From Alteribacillus iranensis (GTDB taxonomy: Bacteria; Bacillota; Bacilli; Bacillales; Marinococcaceae): a DNA stretch of 64,000 bases. Position 1 is the stretch's first letter, and each line of letters opens with the position of its first letter. The notes below the pieces were generated by a model. It was not told the origin of the DNA. It saw only the letters and a program-made list of their open reading frames with translations, and searched no databases. This document shows, one piece after another, positions 19,807 through 29,088 of the stretch. Location: NCBI RefSeq assembly GCF_900113025.1, contig NZ_FONT01000001.1, positions 372,001-436,000 on the forward strand, read 5' to 3'. Both the position numbers and the translations under genes were made by a program.

Positions 19807-22593
19807 TTATTCTGAACGAGAGGGGAACGCATTGGTGGAAACATCATCGTCTTCGGAGTCTGAATTTGAATTCATATTAGTATCGTCCTCTTCCTCTTGA
19901 TTGGAGTTATTTCCATTGTTTCCATTTCCTGAGGATGGTCCGTTGTTTCCATTATTCGTCTCCCCGTTATTATCATTATCATCGTTCTCGTTGTCTGAAT
20001 TACCATCTGGAGAATTTCCGGGGTTGTTAATTCCGTTATTAGGAGAATCATTCCCATTTTCGTTTTGACCGTTTTCTGGGTCGTCTCCTTCATTGTTCCC
20101 ATTTGACGGATTCTCATCTTCAAGATTTTCCTCTTCGTCATTTCCTTCTTCTTCATCTTCCTCGGTTTCTTCCTCAGCATCAGGGTCAGGTACATTTACT
20201 TGTACTTCAGCAGAGGTACTGGCATTTGGTCCTTCCCCGTCAATGACGGTAACCCGGAAGCGGTGAGTCGTACCTTGTTCTGGACCTGTTAAAGAAAAGG
20301 ACATTTCATTTTGCGTACTTATCGTTTCATAGCCGCTATTGTCTACTTGATGCTCGACTTGGAATGCAAGTTCCTCTAACTCCTCTTGATTGTAGTTCCA
20401 AGTGACTTGGATGGTATCCGACTCTTCCTCGTAAACAGCGTTTAACCCTGTAATCTCATTTGGTTCCGATTCAGGATCCTCTTCCTCCTCCTCTGGTTGA
20501 GGAATGGCTTCTGGTCCGGTTCCTTTTACAAAGAGTTCAGTAACCGTCTGACTAGAAGGAGTAAACGCACTAGCGCGTCTTCCGGTATTGACGTCAATCG
20601 CTATTTCTTCCACCGATTCCGGCTTGGTGAAGTCCGGGGTCTCCACATTTTCAGAGACATGACTCATAATAAGTCTAAAAACCTCTTTAGCAATATTGCT
20701 TTCATTATTAATTAAATAGTTTTCACCGCGATTGCCGCTAAAACCAGTCCAGACAGCAGCGGTATATTGCGTAGTATAGCCTGTAAACCAAACGTCAGGA
20801 TCGCCGCCAGCTGGAATGTTAAATTTCTGATGTTCTTCATTCGTAAAATTAGTCGTTCCTGTTTTACCGGCGAGTGGCAAGCCTGGAATGTTGGCTGCGC
20901 GTCCGGTACCTCTTGGGTCCGTTACAACGTCTTTTAAGACGTCCGTAATCATGTACGCGGTGTAATCTTGCATTACTCGTTCGGAAGACGGCTCCAGTTC
21001 CATCACTCTGCCGTCAGGAAATTCAATTTTGCGGACGGTGTATGGCTCTGTGTACATTCCGCCATTTCCAAATGCAGCATAAGCTCCAGCCATGTCAAGA
21101 CTGGATACGCCATTTGAGAAGCCGCCGAGAGCGTAAGATTCATACACTTGTTCAACTGGTATCCCCAGATTTCTTGCAAAATCACCTGCACGCTCAAGTC
21201 CCGTTTGCTGAAGAGCTTTTACAGCAGGTATATTTAGGGAACGGACTAAAGCTTCTCTCATACTGACATTTCCAGAGTAAGTACCGGAATAGTTTCGAAT
21301 GTCTCCCCCGTTGGAATATTGATGGGGGCTATCTTCAATTTGGTGGTACGTCGACCACTTGTTATACTCGATGGCCGGTCCATAGTCAAGGATAGGCTTT
21401 ATCGTGGAGCCTGGCTGGGCGGAAGATCTGGCTGCGTAATTAAAGCCTCTTGAAACATCTTGGCTTTGCCTGTTTCCGACCATCGCTTTAATTGCCCCTG
21501 ACTCTGTATCAAGCAAAGTAAAACCTACTTGGAACTCTTCACTATCTGGATAATGGCTGATATATTCATTCGTTTGGATCACTTGCTCAGCATATTTCTG
21601 CGCATCCGTATCCAACGTCGTATAAACTTTAAGACCCGCTGTATACAAGTCATTCGTGGTAATTCCATCTATTTGTTCTAACTCGCTTTGTACTTGACTG
21701 ATGAAGGAGTCGTAAACAGGATCATTCTGTGGAGGATTGAAATCTATTTGTTGTTCTATCGTAACCTGTTTCGCTGTCTCACCGTCTTGCTCTGATATAA
21801 AACCATGCTCTACCATGAGGTTAATAATCATATCACGGCGATCTTTAGCTTCTTGTGGGTTTATCGTCGGGTCATAATAGCTTGGGCGTCTCGGAATGGC
21901 TGCGAGCAGCGCTGCATCTTCAATCGTCAGTTCAGAGACGTCGGATTTATTAAAATAAACGCTGGCAGCTTCACCGATTCCGTGAGCACCTTTGTTGAAA
22001 TAAATTAAGTTCAAATACATTTCCAGAATTTGATTTTTGCTGTATTGTTGTTCCAGACGGACAGCAAGATACTGTTCTTGCACTTTACGGGTAATTGTTT
22101 TTTCTTGTGATAGAAACGCATTTTTTACTACCTGTTGGGTAATCGTACTTGCACCTTCCGCGCCGAAACCTTCTGTAAAGTTAGCTGCAACGGCACCGAA
22201 TAAGCGTTTTATATCGATTCCAAAATGATCGTAAAATCGAACATCCTCCACCGCCACAAAAGCAGCTTTCGCGTGCTCCGGTACATTGTCTATATCTACT
22301 AAATCCCGATTTTCACTTGATTGGAGTCTTGTTACTTCTTCGTCATTTTGGTCGTATATCTCAGCTGCCTGCGAAAACACGAGTTCATCGGGGTCGAGAG
22401 GAGGCGCTCCACTTATAATAATAGCCGCTCCTGCGATACCCGCTCCCATCAGTAAAACGAGGGCGATCAATAATGAAATAACAATTTTCTTCCATATTGG
22501 TTTATTTGATTTTGTCTTTTTTGGTTTATTTTTACGTTTAGTAGTTTCTTGTGCCTTGCGTCGTTCAGTTCGTGAACGATAATTGTCGCTCAT
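19807..22593 (-). CDS. ponA: Class A penicillin-binding protein 1
   Basis: PBP1 polymerises and cross-links peptidoglycan. The 928-residue protein has a basic cytoplasmic tail and one membrane anchor (about residues 35-60), a glycosyltransferase domain with EDVRFYDHFGID, and a transpeptidase domain with the active serine in STIK, SLN and KTGTT. A fibronectin type III-like domain follows, then an unusual tail of about 130 residues made almost only of Asp, Glu, Asn and Gly. ATG 22593 has GGAAAGGAAG upstream. It is second in the recU-ponA operon. Confidence 0.95.
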   Translation of the reverse strand: MSDNYRSRTERRKAQETTKRKNKPKKTKSNKPIWKKIVISLLIALVLLMGAGIAGAAIIISGAPPLDPDELVFSQAAEIYDQNDEEVTRLQSSENRDLVDIDNVPEHAKAAFVAVEDVRFYDHFGIDIKRLFGAVAANFTEGFGAEGASTITQQVVKNAFLSQEKTITRKVQEQYLAVRLEQQYSKNQILEMYLNLIYFNKGAHGIGEAASVYFNKSDVSELTIEDAALLAAIPRRPSYYDPTINPQEAKDRRDMIINLMVEHGFISEQDGETAKQVTIEQQIDFNPPQNDPVYDSFISQVQSELEQIDGITTNDLYTAGLKVYTTLDTDAQKYAEQVIQTNEYISHYPDSEEFQVGFTLLDTESGAIKAMVGNRQSQDVSRGFNYAARSSAQPGSTIKPILDYGPAIEYNKWSTYHQIEDSPHQYSNGGDIRNYSGTYSGNVSMREALVRSLNIPAVKALQQTGLERAGDFARNLGIPVEQVYESYALGGFSNGVSSLDMAGAYAAFGNGGMYTEPYTVRKIEFPDGRVMELEPSSERVMQDYTAYMITDVLKDVVTDPRGTGRAANIPGLPLAGKTGTTNFTNEEHQKFNIPAGGDPDVWFTGYTTQYTAAVWTGFSGNRGENYLINNESNIAKEVFRLIMSHVSENVETPDFTKPESVEEIAIDVNTGRRASAFTPSSQTVTELFVKGTGPEAIPQPEEEEEDPESEPNEITGLNAVYEEESDTIQVTWNYNQEELEELAFQVEHQVDNSGYETISTQNEMSFSLTGPEQGTTHRFRVTVIDGEGPNASTSAEVQVNVPDPDAEEETEEDEEEGNDEEENLEDENPSNGNNEGDDPENGQNENGNDSPNNGINNPGNSPDGNSDNENDDNDNNGETNNGNNGPSSGNGNNGNNSNQEEEDDTNMNSNSDSEDDDVSTNAFPSRSE

Positions 22594-22656
22594 GCTCTTT
22601 CTTCCTTTCCGCACTTCTGCCTTTCAATGTTTTGGTCGACATATTTCAAGCAAACG

Positions 22657-23265
22657 TTACATTGATAAATAAAATTGATCCAAGATAGAAAGATAGTCCA
22701 GGCGAGGCCGGAAGGTTGTCGGTATGAAATGACCTGCCTTTTCAATCTCTCGTTTCGGGATGGATTTACGCTCGGATTGCTCGAAATACCATTGTAAAAA
22801 ATGAGAAGCATCATATAAGTACGTCTCTTCAAATTGTGAAAATCGTATAATCAAAAACGACAACCCACCATGTTCTTGTACGTTCTTCATGTGCTCAGCT
22901 TGGTGTGCGTGAATGTTCCCAAAAGGAAATGATGTTTTATTCTTTGTTTCTTTTGCTTCGAAATCAATATATTTGCCTCTATACACACCGTTGAAATCAG
23001 TCGTAGAAGGCTGTTTAAAATAAGCTTCGGTAATTTTAGCAGCGCTTCTTTTCGGATAATCTACTTGGACAACTTGAACAGGCGTAGGTTTTTTATGAAT
23101 AACGGCACGGCCTATCTGTCTATAATAAAGGTTAGTTTCATTTAAATCTTCCTCAAGTGTCATTCCTCGATTGGCATATTGCAGTGATTTTTTTTGAGCT
23201 AACCTCGAGTTTAACTTATCAGAACGGGGAGAGTATTTTTTTCCGCCTGGATAGCGTATCGTCAT
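22657..23265 (-). CDS. recU: Holliday junction resolvase RecU
   Basis: RecU cuts Holliday junctions and modulates RecA in Firmicutes. The 202-residue protein shows the N-terminal YPGGKKYSP motif, the nuclease core [22 protein letters not shown] (read as the D, E and K catalytic set near residues 90-110) and the HAHQAEHM helix. It lies upstream of ponA with about 60 bases between, the conserved recU-ponA operon. The start ATG 23265 follows GGACGGTG. Confidence 0.96.
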   Translation of the reverse strand: MTIRYPGGKKYSPRSDKLNSRLAQKKSLQYANRGMTLEEDLNETNLYYRQIGRAVIHKKPTPVQVVQVDYPKRSAAKITEAYFKQPSTTDFNGVYRGKYIDFEAKETKNKTSFPFGNIHAHQAEHMKNVQEHGGLSFLIIRFSQFEETYLYDASHFLQWYFEQSERKSIPKREIEKAGHFIPTTFRPRLDYLSILDQFYLSM

Positions 23266-23428
23266 ATGAACACCGTCCTTCCGGTACTTTTCTCCAAAAT
23301 GCCATCACTATATATTAGCATAATTTTATTTAGGAAAGAACAGAAAAAAGAACTATGCTACCGAATTATTGGACAATCCTAGGGATAAACGTGTTACGAT
23401 TAGATATAGAGGGGAAGGAGGAATAAAT

Positions 23429-23689
23429 ATGTCTCAAAAACCAGTTAATCTTGGATTTGGCAATATGATGCCTCCAGATCGAATTGTATCGATTGTCAGT
23501 TCAGATTCAGCTCCAACAAAACGATTGATTCAAGAAGCCCGTGAGAGAAAAATGCTGATTGATGTTACAAATGGAAGAAAAACAAGAAGCATTATTTTAG
23601 CGGATAGTGACCATGTTCTTTTATCTGCTATTCAACCGGAAACGGTCGCACAACGGCTTCATGAAAACATAGAAGAAAGTTCCAATTAA
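23429..23689 (+). CDS. RemA-like DNA-binding regulator (DUF370)
   Basis: An 86-residue protein that fits the RemA family along its whole length: [18 protein letters not shown], then [29 protein letters not shown] with the conserved basic DNA-contact residues, then [18 protein letters not shown]. RemA activates biofilm matrix and osmoprotection operons and forms ring oligomers (family knowledge). The classical remA sits next to gmk; this copy sits by recU and racA-like genes, so it may be a paralog. ATG 23429 follows AAGGAGGAA; a strong terminator follows. Confidence 0.85.
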   Translation: MSQKPVNLGFGNMMPPDRIVSIVSSDSAPTKRLIQEARERKMLIDVTNGRKTRSIILADSDHVLLSAIQPETVAQRLHENIEESSN

Positions 23690-23690
23690 A

Positions 23691-23720
23691 CCTCGGCAGC
23701 TTGAGCCGGGGTCTTTTTTT
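23691..23720 (+). terminator. Terminator after remA-like gene
   Basis: CCTCGGC pairs with GCCGGGG (one T-G pair) and runs into seven T residues directly after the stop codon. Confidence 0.9.
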
Positions 23721-23853
23721 GTAAGTATATATAGTAGATGCACTGACTTCATCGAATAACCACTAGTTCTGTCAGGAGGAAAGGCTTTCCGAAACGCCCG
23801 TCGAAACAGTATTCTAGGAACAATGATTCTTTATCCAGTAAGGGGGAATAGGG

Positions 23854-24339
23854 ATGGATAAAGTGTGGTACAAAACGAAAGATGTGGCTCAGTATTTTAA
23901 TGTTTCTCCTGGTACTGTATTGAATTGGGTGCGCAAATTTGAAGTGCCATACTCTGTGAACGCCAATGGGCATTACTATTTTCAAGAAGATCAGTTAAAG
24001 CAATTTTCTGAAATCAAACAACACATGCAAGAGAATATGGAAAATAACAAAAAAACGACGAACGTGGCATCTCACATAGCGATAAATCGATTGGATGAGG
24101 TAGAAGAAAAAATAGAAATACTGGAGAAATTGATAGCAAACAAGGCAGATGAAATTATCGGTTTTCAATTAATGGAGCAACGACGGGAAGTCAGAGAGTT
24201 AAACAAAAAATTGGAGAAAATAGAAGCGCGGCTTGACGACCTGGAGAGCGAACGTGAAGAGGGAGGGGACAGGAAAAAGAAACAAAAGGAAAGCTCTAAG
24301 AAAGATAAGCATTTCCTGGCTGGAATCTTTTCCGTTTGA
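23854..24339 (+). CDS. RacA-like chromosome-anchoring protein
   Basis: A 161-residue protein with an N-terminal MerR-type helix-turn-helix (KDVAQYFNVSPGTVLNWV, about residues 8-25), a coiled coil at about 70-130 rich in E and K, and a basic C-terminal tail. This layout matches RacA, which anchors the chromosome origin to the cell pole at sporulation through DivIVA. It is a little shorter than Bacillus subtilis RacA. ATG 23854 follows AAGGGGGAAT. An anonymous MerR-like coiled-coil protein is the alternative. Confidence 0.7.
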   Translation: MDKVWYKTKDVAQYFNVSPGTVLNWVRKFEVPYSVNANGHYYFQEDQLKQFSEIKQHMQENMENNKKTTNVASHIAINRLDEVEEKIEILEKLIANKADEIIGFQLMEQRREVRELNKKLEKIEARLDDLESEREEGGDRKKKQKESSKKDKHFLAGIFSV

Positions 24340-24385
24340 TTGGTTCACGTCCCACTGTTAATATAACAGACAGGGGGGACACAAC

Positions 24386-24754
24386 ATGGATATTAATAAA
24401 TTAATGAAGATAACGGAAGAGCTCCAGGAATATAATCAACAAGCACTGAAGACCCATATGGAAGTGTCAGAAAACCCAGACTACTCCCCTGATTTTTTTG
24501 CAGAAGTAAAACCGTTTGCCGATAAAGTTAAAGAAAGCGCCGATGAATGGAAGCCGCTTGCAGAACAATGGATTGTCGAGGAAAAGCCAGATTACTTCTA
24601 TATCAAACAAATTGATGATACGCATGAAAATTTGCTAATTTCCTCCGTTTTGGCTTTTCAAAGTGACACGAAGAAAAAGCGCTTTCGGGAAATGATACAA
24701 TCGATCGAATACATCATGTCCGGCATTCAAAATGACATTCGCAAAAAATACTAA
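24386..24754 (+). CDS. yppE: YppE family protein (DUF1798)
   Basis: A 122-residue helical-bundle protein of the YppE/DUF1798 family; yppE lies near recU in Bacillus subtilis too. Function is unknown. CAGGGGGGACA precedes ATG 24386. The conserved aromatic stretch KPDYFYIKQIDDTHENLL is visible at about residues 70-87. The next gene starts 26 bases after the stop. Confidence 0.8.
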   Translation: MDINKLMKITEELQEYNQQALKTHMEVSENPDYSPDFFAEVKPFADKVKESADEWKPLAEQWIVEEKPDYFYIKQIDDTHENLLISSVLAFQSDTKKKRFREMIQSIEYIMSGIQNDIRKKY

Positions 24755-24779
24755 AAGACATACAGAGGGGAAGATAGAG

Positions 24780-25613
24780 ATGGGTTATATTGTGTCTTCA
24801 GATTGGCTTGAAGGACGGATAGACGATAACAATGTCCGTATCGTAGATTGTCGTTTTTACCTGGATAACAGCGAGAGAGGGTACAAAGAGTACAAAGAGA
24901 GTCATATTCCAAATGCTGTTTATTTTGACTTAGAGCAAGATTTGTCAGGGAAAAAAGAAGCGCATGGCGGCAGACATCCTCTCCCTGATATGGAAACATT
25001 CACGGACAAATTGTCTGAAGCGGGTATTGATAATGAGACAATCGTCATTGCTTATGATGATCAAGGAGGAATGATGGCAGCCCGGTTTTGGTGGATGCTG
25101 CAATACGTAGGACATGAGAAAGTGTTTGTGTTGGATCGGCCTTTTACAAAGTGGAAAAACGAAGGAAAACCAGTAGAACAAGAAATGAAAACGCCACCAA
25201 AGAAAACGTTCCAGCCACATATTGAGGCAAACCAAGAAGCACCATTAGAAGAAGTGAAACTAGCGCTTCATGACGAGGATGTTGCGATTATTGATGCTCG
25301 GGATGAGGAGAGATTTAGCGGGAAGAAGGATGAAGTGGATGGCAAACCAGGACATATTCCCGGTGCAAAGCATTATTTTTGGAAAAATATTCTGGATGAA
25401 AACGGTGTTTGGAAAAAAGATGAAATGTTAAAAGATTATTTCCAAGATATTTTAGACAAAAAAGAGATTATCTCCTATTGCGGTTCCGGCGTCACAGCTT
25501 GTGTTAACGTGCTGGCTCTTAAAGAAGCGGGGTACGACAATGCTCGCGTGTACGTAGGAAGCTGGAGTGATTGGGTTACGTATGATGACTTACCAGTAGA
25601 AGATGGTAAATAA
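24780..25613 (+). CDS. Thiosulfate/3-mercaptopyruvate sulfurtransferase (two rhodanese domains)
   Basis: A 277-residue cytoplasmic sulfurtransferase. The first rhodanese domain (about 1-130) is inactive-like and carries the CRF/DLEQDLSG and GGRHPLP motifs; the second (about 160-275) ends in the active-site loop CGSGVT, the form typical of mercaptopyruvate-type enzymes. ATG 24780 follows AGAGGGGAAG and gives the family N-terminus. The sulphur donor in vivo cannot be decided from sequence. Confidence 0.9.
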   Translation: MGYIVSSDWLEGRIDDNNVRIVDCRFYLDNSERGYKEYKESHIPNAVYFDLEQDLSGKKEAHGGRHPLPDMETFTDKLSEAGIDNETIVIAYDDQGGMMAARFWWMLQYVGHEKVFVLDRPFTKWKNEGKPVEQEMKTPPKKTFQPHIEANQEAPLEEVKLALHDEDVAIIDARDEERFSGKKDEVDGKPGHIPGAKHYFWKNILDENGVWKKDEMLKDYFQDILDKKEIISYCGSGVTACVNVLALKEAGYDNARVYVGSWSDWVTYDDLPVEDGK

Positions 25614-25645
25614 AAGAGGGGCTGTCAGAAGCTCTACATGTTACA

Positions 25646-25912
25646 GAGGCTGGGACAAAAGTATTTAAATGAAAGATAAATCCGAACAACTTATGTTGTC
25701 GCTTTGTCAAAATACTTCGCTTTCCGCGGGCACGGCTTCAGCTTCCTCGGAAAGCGAAAACGGCTTTCCTGCGGGATCTTCAGCTCGTGCTGTTCCCGCT
25801 GGAGTCTACGTATTTTGACTACGCTCATACACTGCGTTTATGAAACGGGTGACTCCTTCAACATGTGATCGTTCGTCTTTAGAGTTGACTATTCTAGTTT
25901 TGTCCCAGCCTC
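25646..25912. mobile_element. MITE-like element with 15-bp terminal inverted repeats
   Basis: GAGGCTGGGACAAAA at 25646-25660 is repeated inverted at 25898-25912. The 267-bp unit codes for nothing and contains a second, internal palindromic element at 25707-25818. No transposase is in it. It sits between the convergent rhodanese and amidohydrolase genes, where it could also act as a terminator. No clear target duplication was found. Confidence 0.65.
25707..25818. repeat. Palindromic repeat B, copy 1 (nested)
   Basis: TCAAAATAC and GTATTTTGA form the ends. Inside is a GC-rich core, CTTTCCGCGGGC then CTTCAGCTTCCTC, CCTGCGGGATCTTCAGC and TGTTCCCGCTGGAG, which folds on itself. A second copy with different ends lies at 26013-26138. 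The core resembles an intergenic repeat I have seen in several Bacillaceae genomes (recollection, not checked). Confidence 0.7.
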
Positions 25913-26012
25913 ATTTTTTAAAACAGCTTAGGCAGTTGGCTTTTTTGCAGCGGTTTGCCGCCACCATCTTCGTATAGGTTTTCTTCAAAAGTTTTGGCGT
26001 TTTAATGGAAAA

Positions 26013-26138
26013 AGAGATTCGCTATCGGCGGACGCTTTCCGCGGGCAACGCTTCAGCTTCCTCATGAGCAAAGACCGCTCCTGTGGGATCTTCAGCTGTT
26101 GCTTTTCCCGCTGGAGAGGCCGCCTGCCGCTCATCTCT
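26013..26138. repeat. Palindromic repeat B, copy 2
   Basis: The same core as at 25707-25818 (CTTTCCGCGGGC, CTTCAGCTTCCTC, GGGATCTTCAGC, TTCCCGCTGGAG), here bounded by imperfect inverted ends AGAGAT...GGCGG and CCGCC...ATCTCT. Each copy has its own outer arms, so the ends vary while the core is kept. It lies just after the stop of the amidohydrolase gene. Confidence 0.7.
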
Positions 26139-26221
26139 AATCTTCTTTCTTACATCATTGAAAAAAGGACGCAAAAGGTCATTTTTGTGACCTTTTAATA
26201 CAGCCCTTTCATCTACAAAAC

Positions 26222-27409
26222 CTAGCTTCTCTCGAAATAGCTGCATGTTACATGGCCGACAGCTTTTGCTGCTACAAGTATTGCGTCTTCGTCTATATCA
26301 AATTTTGGATGGTGATTAAAGTATGGTTCCTCGACACCTTTTGGGGTGCAGCCAATATAAAAATAAGAGCCAGGTGTGTTCTCCAAGTAATATGCAAAGT
26401 CATCGGAGGGGGCCATTTTTGGAAATTCTTTTACGTCTTTAATGTCTTTATCCTCTGTTTGTTTTAGCACTTCTGCGACAAACTCTGTTAACTCAGGATC
26501 GTTATATAAAGGCGGATAATCTGGCGTATAGGTTAGTTCACAAGACACATCAAACATTTCTTCTAACCCATGTACCATTCGATGAAATTCTTTTTTTATC
26601 ACCTGTTGTACCTCATTATTGGAATAGCGAATATCTCCTTCTATTTCAATCGTATCTTTGATAACATTGAAGCTTCCTTTCCCATCAAAAGAACCGACCG
26701 TGATGACTCCAGCTGTCATCGGATTTATTCTACGGCTGATAATCGTTTGGATCGCTGTCACAAAATGGCTGCCTGCAACGATTGCATCATTGGCCTTGTC
26801 GGGAGAAGAGCCATGCCCGCCTCTCCCTTTGATTACTAATTTAAAATACGTCCGGCCATTAAATGAATAACCACTGTGATACCCGACTGTTCCTGCTTGA
26901 TCCAAAGGTAAAACGTGAATACCAAATATGGCGTCTAAGTCTTCTAGTTTCCCACTTTCTACGATGCTTTTTGCGCCACCAGGAGGAACTTCCTCAGCGT
27001 GCTGGTGTATGATCTTTATTGTGCCTTTTATTTCGTCTTTACACTTGATAAGGGAATCAGCCAATATGAGCAAATAGGCGGTATGGGCATCATGTCCACA
27101 GGCATGCATGACACCATCATGTTTAGATTTAAATGGTACGTCGGCTTCTTCTTTAATAGGCAATGCATCAAAATCAGCACGAATTCCTATTGTTTTACCG
27201 TCCGATCCGCCTTTAATGGTAACAATGATACCATGTCCATTCCCTACATTCGTTTCGATGTCTACTTCCTTATCTTTATAAAAATCCTCAATATATTGAG
27301 CTGTCTTTTCCTCTTTAAATGACAGCTCTGGATTTTCGTGTAAATAACGACGAATTTCCACCATTTCGTCTTTACGGGTTTCCAGCATTTCCATTAACTT
27401 TTCTCTCAT
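26222..27409 (-). CDS. M20 family amidohydrolase (N-acyl-amino acid hydrolase type)
   Basis: A 395-residue zinc amidohydrolase of the M20/HipO family, removing acyl groups from amino acid derivatives. The metal-binding signature is present: HACGHDAH near residue 100, HQHAEEVPPGG, FGIHVLP, and the dimerisation lid GRGGHGSSPDKANDA. The C-terminal His is in FNHHPKFDID. The exact substrate is open. It and the downstream-facing MFS exporter are on the same strand, about 60 bases apart, and may be co-transcribed. Confidence 0.88.
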   Translation of the reverse strand: MREKLMEMLETRKDEMVEIRRYLHENPELSFKEEKTAQYIEDFYKDKEVDIETNVGNGHGIIVTIKGGSDGKTIGIRADFDALPIKEEADVPFKSKHDGVMHACGHDAHTAYLLILADSLIKCKDEIKGTIKIIHQHAEEVPPGGAKSIVESGKLEDLDAIFGIHVLPLDQAGTVGYHSGYSFNGRTYFKLVIKGRGGHGSSPDKANDAIVAGSHFVTAIQTIISRRINPMTAGVITVGSFDGKGSFNVIKDTIEIEGDIRYSNNEVQQVIKKEFHRMVHGLEEMFDVSCELTYTPDYPPLYNDPELTEFVAEVLKQTEDKDIKDVKEFPKMAPSDDFAYYLENTPGSYFYIGCTPKGVEEPYFNHHPKFDIDEDAILVAAKAVGHVTCSYFERS

Positions 27410-27468
27410 TGTCTCATTCCTTTCTATCTGTAACTAAGTCCTGTGGTGAGCATAAACAAAAGGATTTC

Positions 27469-28905
27469 TTACTCCAACGCAGGATCAGTAGAATGGGCTG
27501 TACTTTGCCGTGGAGATGTCGTTTCGGGGCCGCCCGTTTCTTTCGGAACAAGAGCAATAATGGAGATCAAAGACACGACAGCAAAAATAACATTCGTAAT
27601 AATACCTGCGGTGGCCGCAACTTCCACGGAACTGAAGGCAGCTACCGCACCATAAATGGTGCCAGAAATCGCGATCCCAAAGGCATTCCCCAAGGAGCTG
27701 GCCATTTTATAAATACCAGAGGCCTCCCCAACTTTATTATCTGGTGACGATGCGACAGCTGTATCTGTAGAAGGTGTGGCATATAAACCAAGGCCTAACC
27801 CGAATAGGATAAATCCAAGAAACACGACAATGGTGTACCACAGATCGGGTAGAAAAGTGAGTCCCATAATTGCGACACCAATTAAAGTGAAAATCGTCCC
27901 CAAAATCATCGGATTTCTTGCCCCCACTCGCTGCATGACTTTTTCCCCGACACGAATCAATGCGAGGACGGTTACTAAATACCCGATTGACAGCATACCT
28001 GATTGAAACTCTGTAAATCCTCGACCGACTTGGACATACGTATTGGCAACGATGAGTGTCCCTGCGACCGCATTCAAAAAGAAGTTTGAAATGGTTGCAC
28101 CTGTGTAAGGTTTGTTTTTAAATAACTTAAAATCAATAAGAGGCGTCAATTCTCGATTTTTTTCATAACGAACGAAAATAAAAGTGCCAACAATGACAAC
28201 AGCTGCTAATAAAAGAGTAATGGGATTAGTCCATCCCAAGTTTTCACCTTGTGTAATAACAATGTTCAATGCTAAGACAGCGATAATAAATATGGTTAAG
28301 CCGCCAAAGTCAAATTTAAAGGCATGATTTGTTTCTGCCTTACTTTCTGGAACTTCTCTAATCAACCACATAGCGAGTAAAGAAAATATAATGGAAAAAA
28401 CGAAAATCCATCTCCAGCCCATATAGGTGGCAATGGCACCACCGGCGAATGAAGTGATACCAGACCCTCCCCAAGACCCGATGGACCAGTAACTTAGTGC
28501 ACGTTGACGTTCTTCGCCTTCAAAGAAAGCTTTCATTAAAGCAATGGTTGCTGGCATGATACATGCCGCCGACAACCCTTGTAATACACGTCCGATGATT
28601 AAAAGAAAGGCCCCTTGAGCCAACACGAGCAATAAAGAACCAATTACACTTAAAATCAAGCCGATATAAGTGATTTTCTTCCGTCCTAATCGATCAGCTA
28701 ACCCACCAGCTACGACGATAAACAGACCAGAAAACAAAGACGTGAGACTGATGGCAATATTTAACGTACCCATATTAATTCCCAAATCATTTTGGACAGC
28801 GGGAACAATGTTGACCATCGCTTGGGCAAAGAGCCAGAACGTAATGACTCCAAATACGATTCCAATAATTAATTGATTGGTGCCTTTATAAGTTGTGGTA
28901 CTCAT
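27469..28905 (-). CDS. MFS drug exporter, 14-helix DHA2 type
   Basis: A 478-residue integral membrane protein with about 14 hydrophobic helices. The major facilitator motif A appears as GGLADRLGRKKI at about residues 68-79, and motif C-like glycines follow in the fifth helix. The general look is that of DHA2 family proton-coupled exporters such as SdrM; the substrate cannot be told. ATG 28905 follows AAGGGGAG. It lies just upstream of the amidohydrolase gene on the same strand. Confidence 0.85.
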   Translation of the reverse strand: MSTTTYKGTNQLIIGIVFGVITFWLFAQAMVNIVPAVQNDLGINMGTLNIAISLTSLFSGLFIVVAGGLADRLGRKKITYIGLILSVIGSLLLVLAQGAFLLIIGRVLQGLSAACIMPATIALMKAFFEGEERQRALSYWSIGSWGGSGITSFAGGAIATYMGWRWIFVFSIIFSLLAMWLIREVPESKAETNHAFKFDFGGLTIFIIAVLALNIVITQGENLGWTNPITLLLAAVVIVGTFIFVRYEKNRELTPLIDFKLFKNKPYTGATISNFFLNAVAGTLIVANTYVQVGRGFTEFQSGMLSIGYLVTVLALIRVGEKVMQRVGARNPMILGTIFTLIGVAIMGLTFLPDLWYTIVVFLGFILFGLGLGLYATPSTDTAVASSPDNKVGEASGIYKMASSLGNAFGIAISGTIYGAVAAFSSVEVAATAGIITNVIFAVVSLISIIALVPKETGGPETTSPRQSTAHSTDPALE

Positions 28906-29088
28906 CGTATCTCCCCTTATATAAATGACTGGCAGTAAAAGTATACGTTTATTGTGTACCTCTTTCTCGAAATTTATGGGCTTGTGTTAAGATGACCTGT
29001 TGTACAATGATAAGTGGGAAATGAAGCTGTCGAGAATGTAAAAGGCACCGCTGTTCAAAATGGTACTTAGAAGAGGAGTGTACTTGTA

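Noticed and set aside
19872-20195. Methionine/lysine-rich minus-strand frame inside ponA
   Set aside because: It is the shifted reading of the repetitive acidic tail of PBP1.
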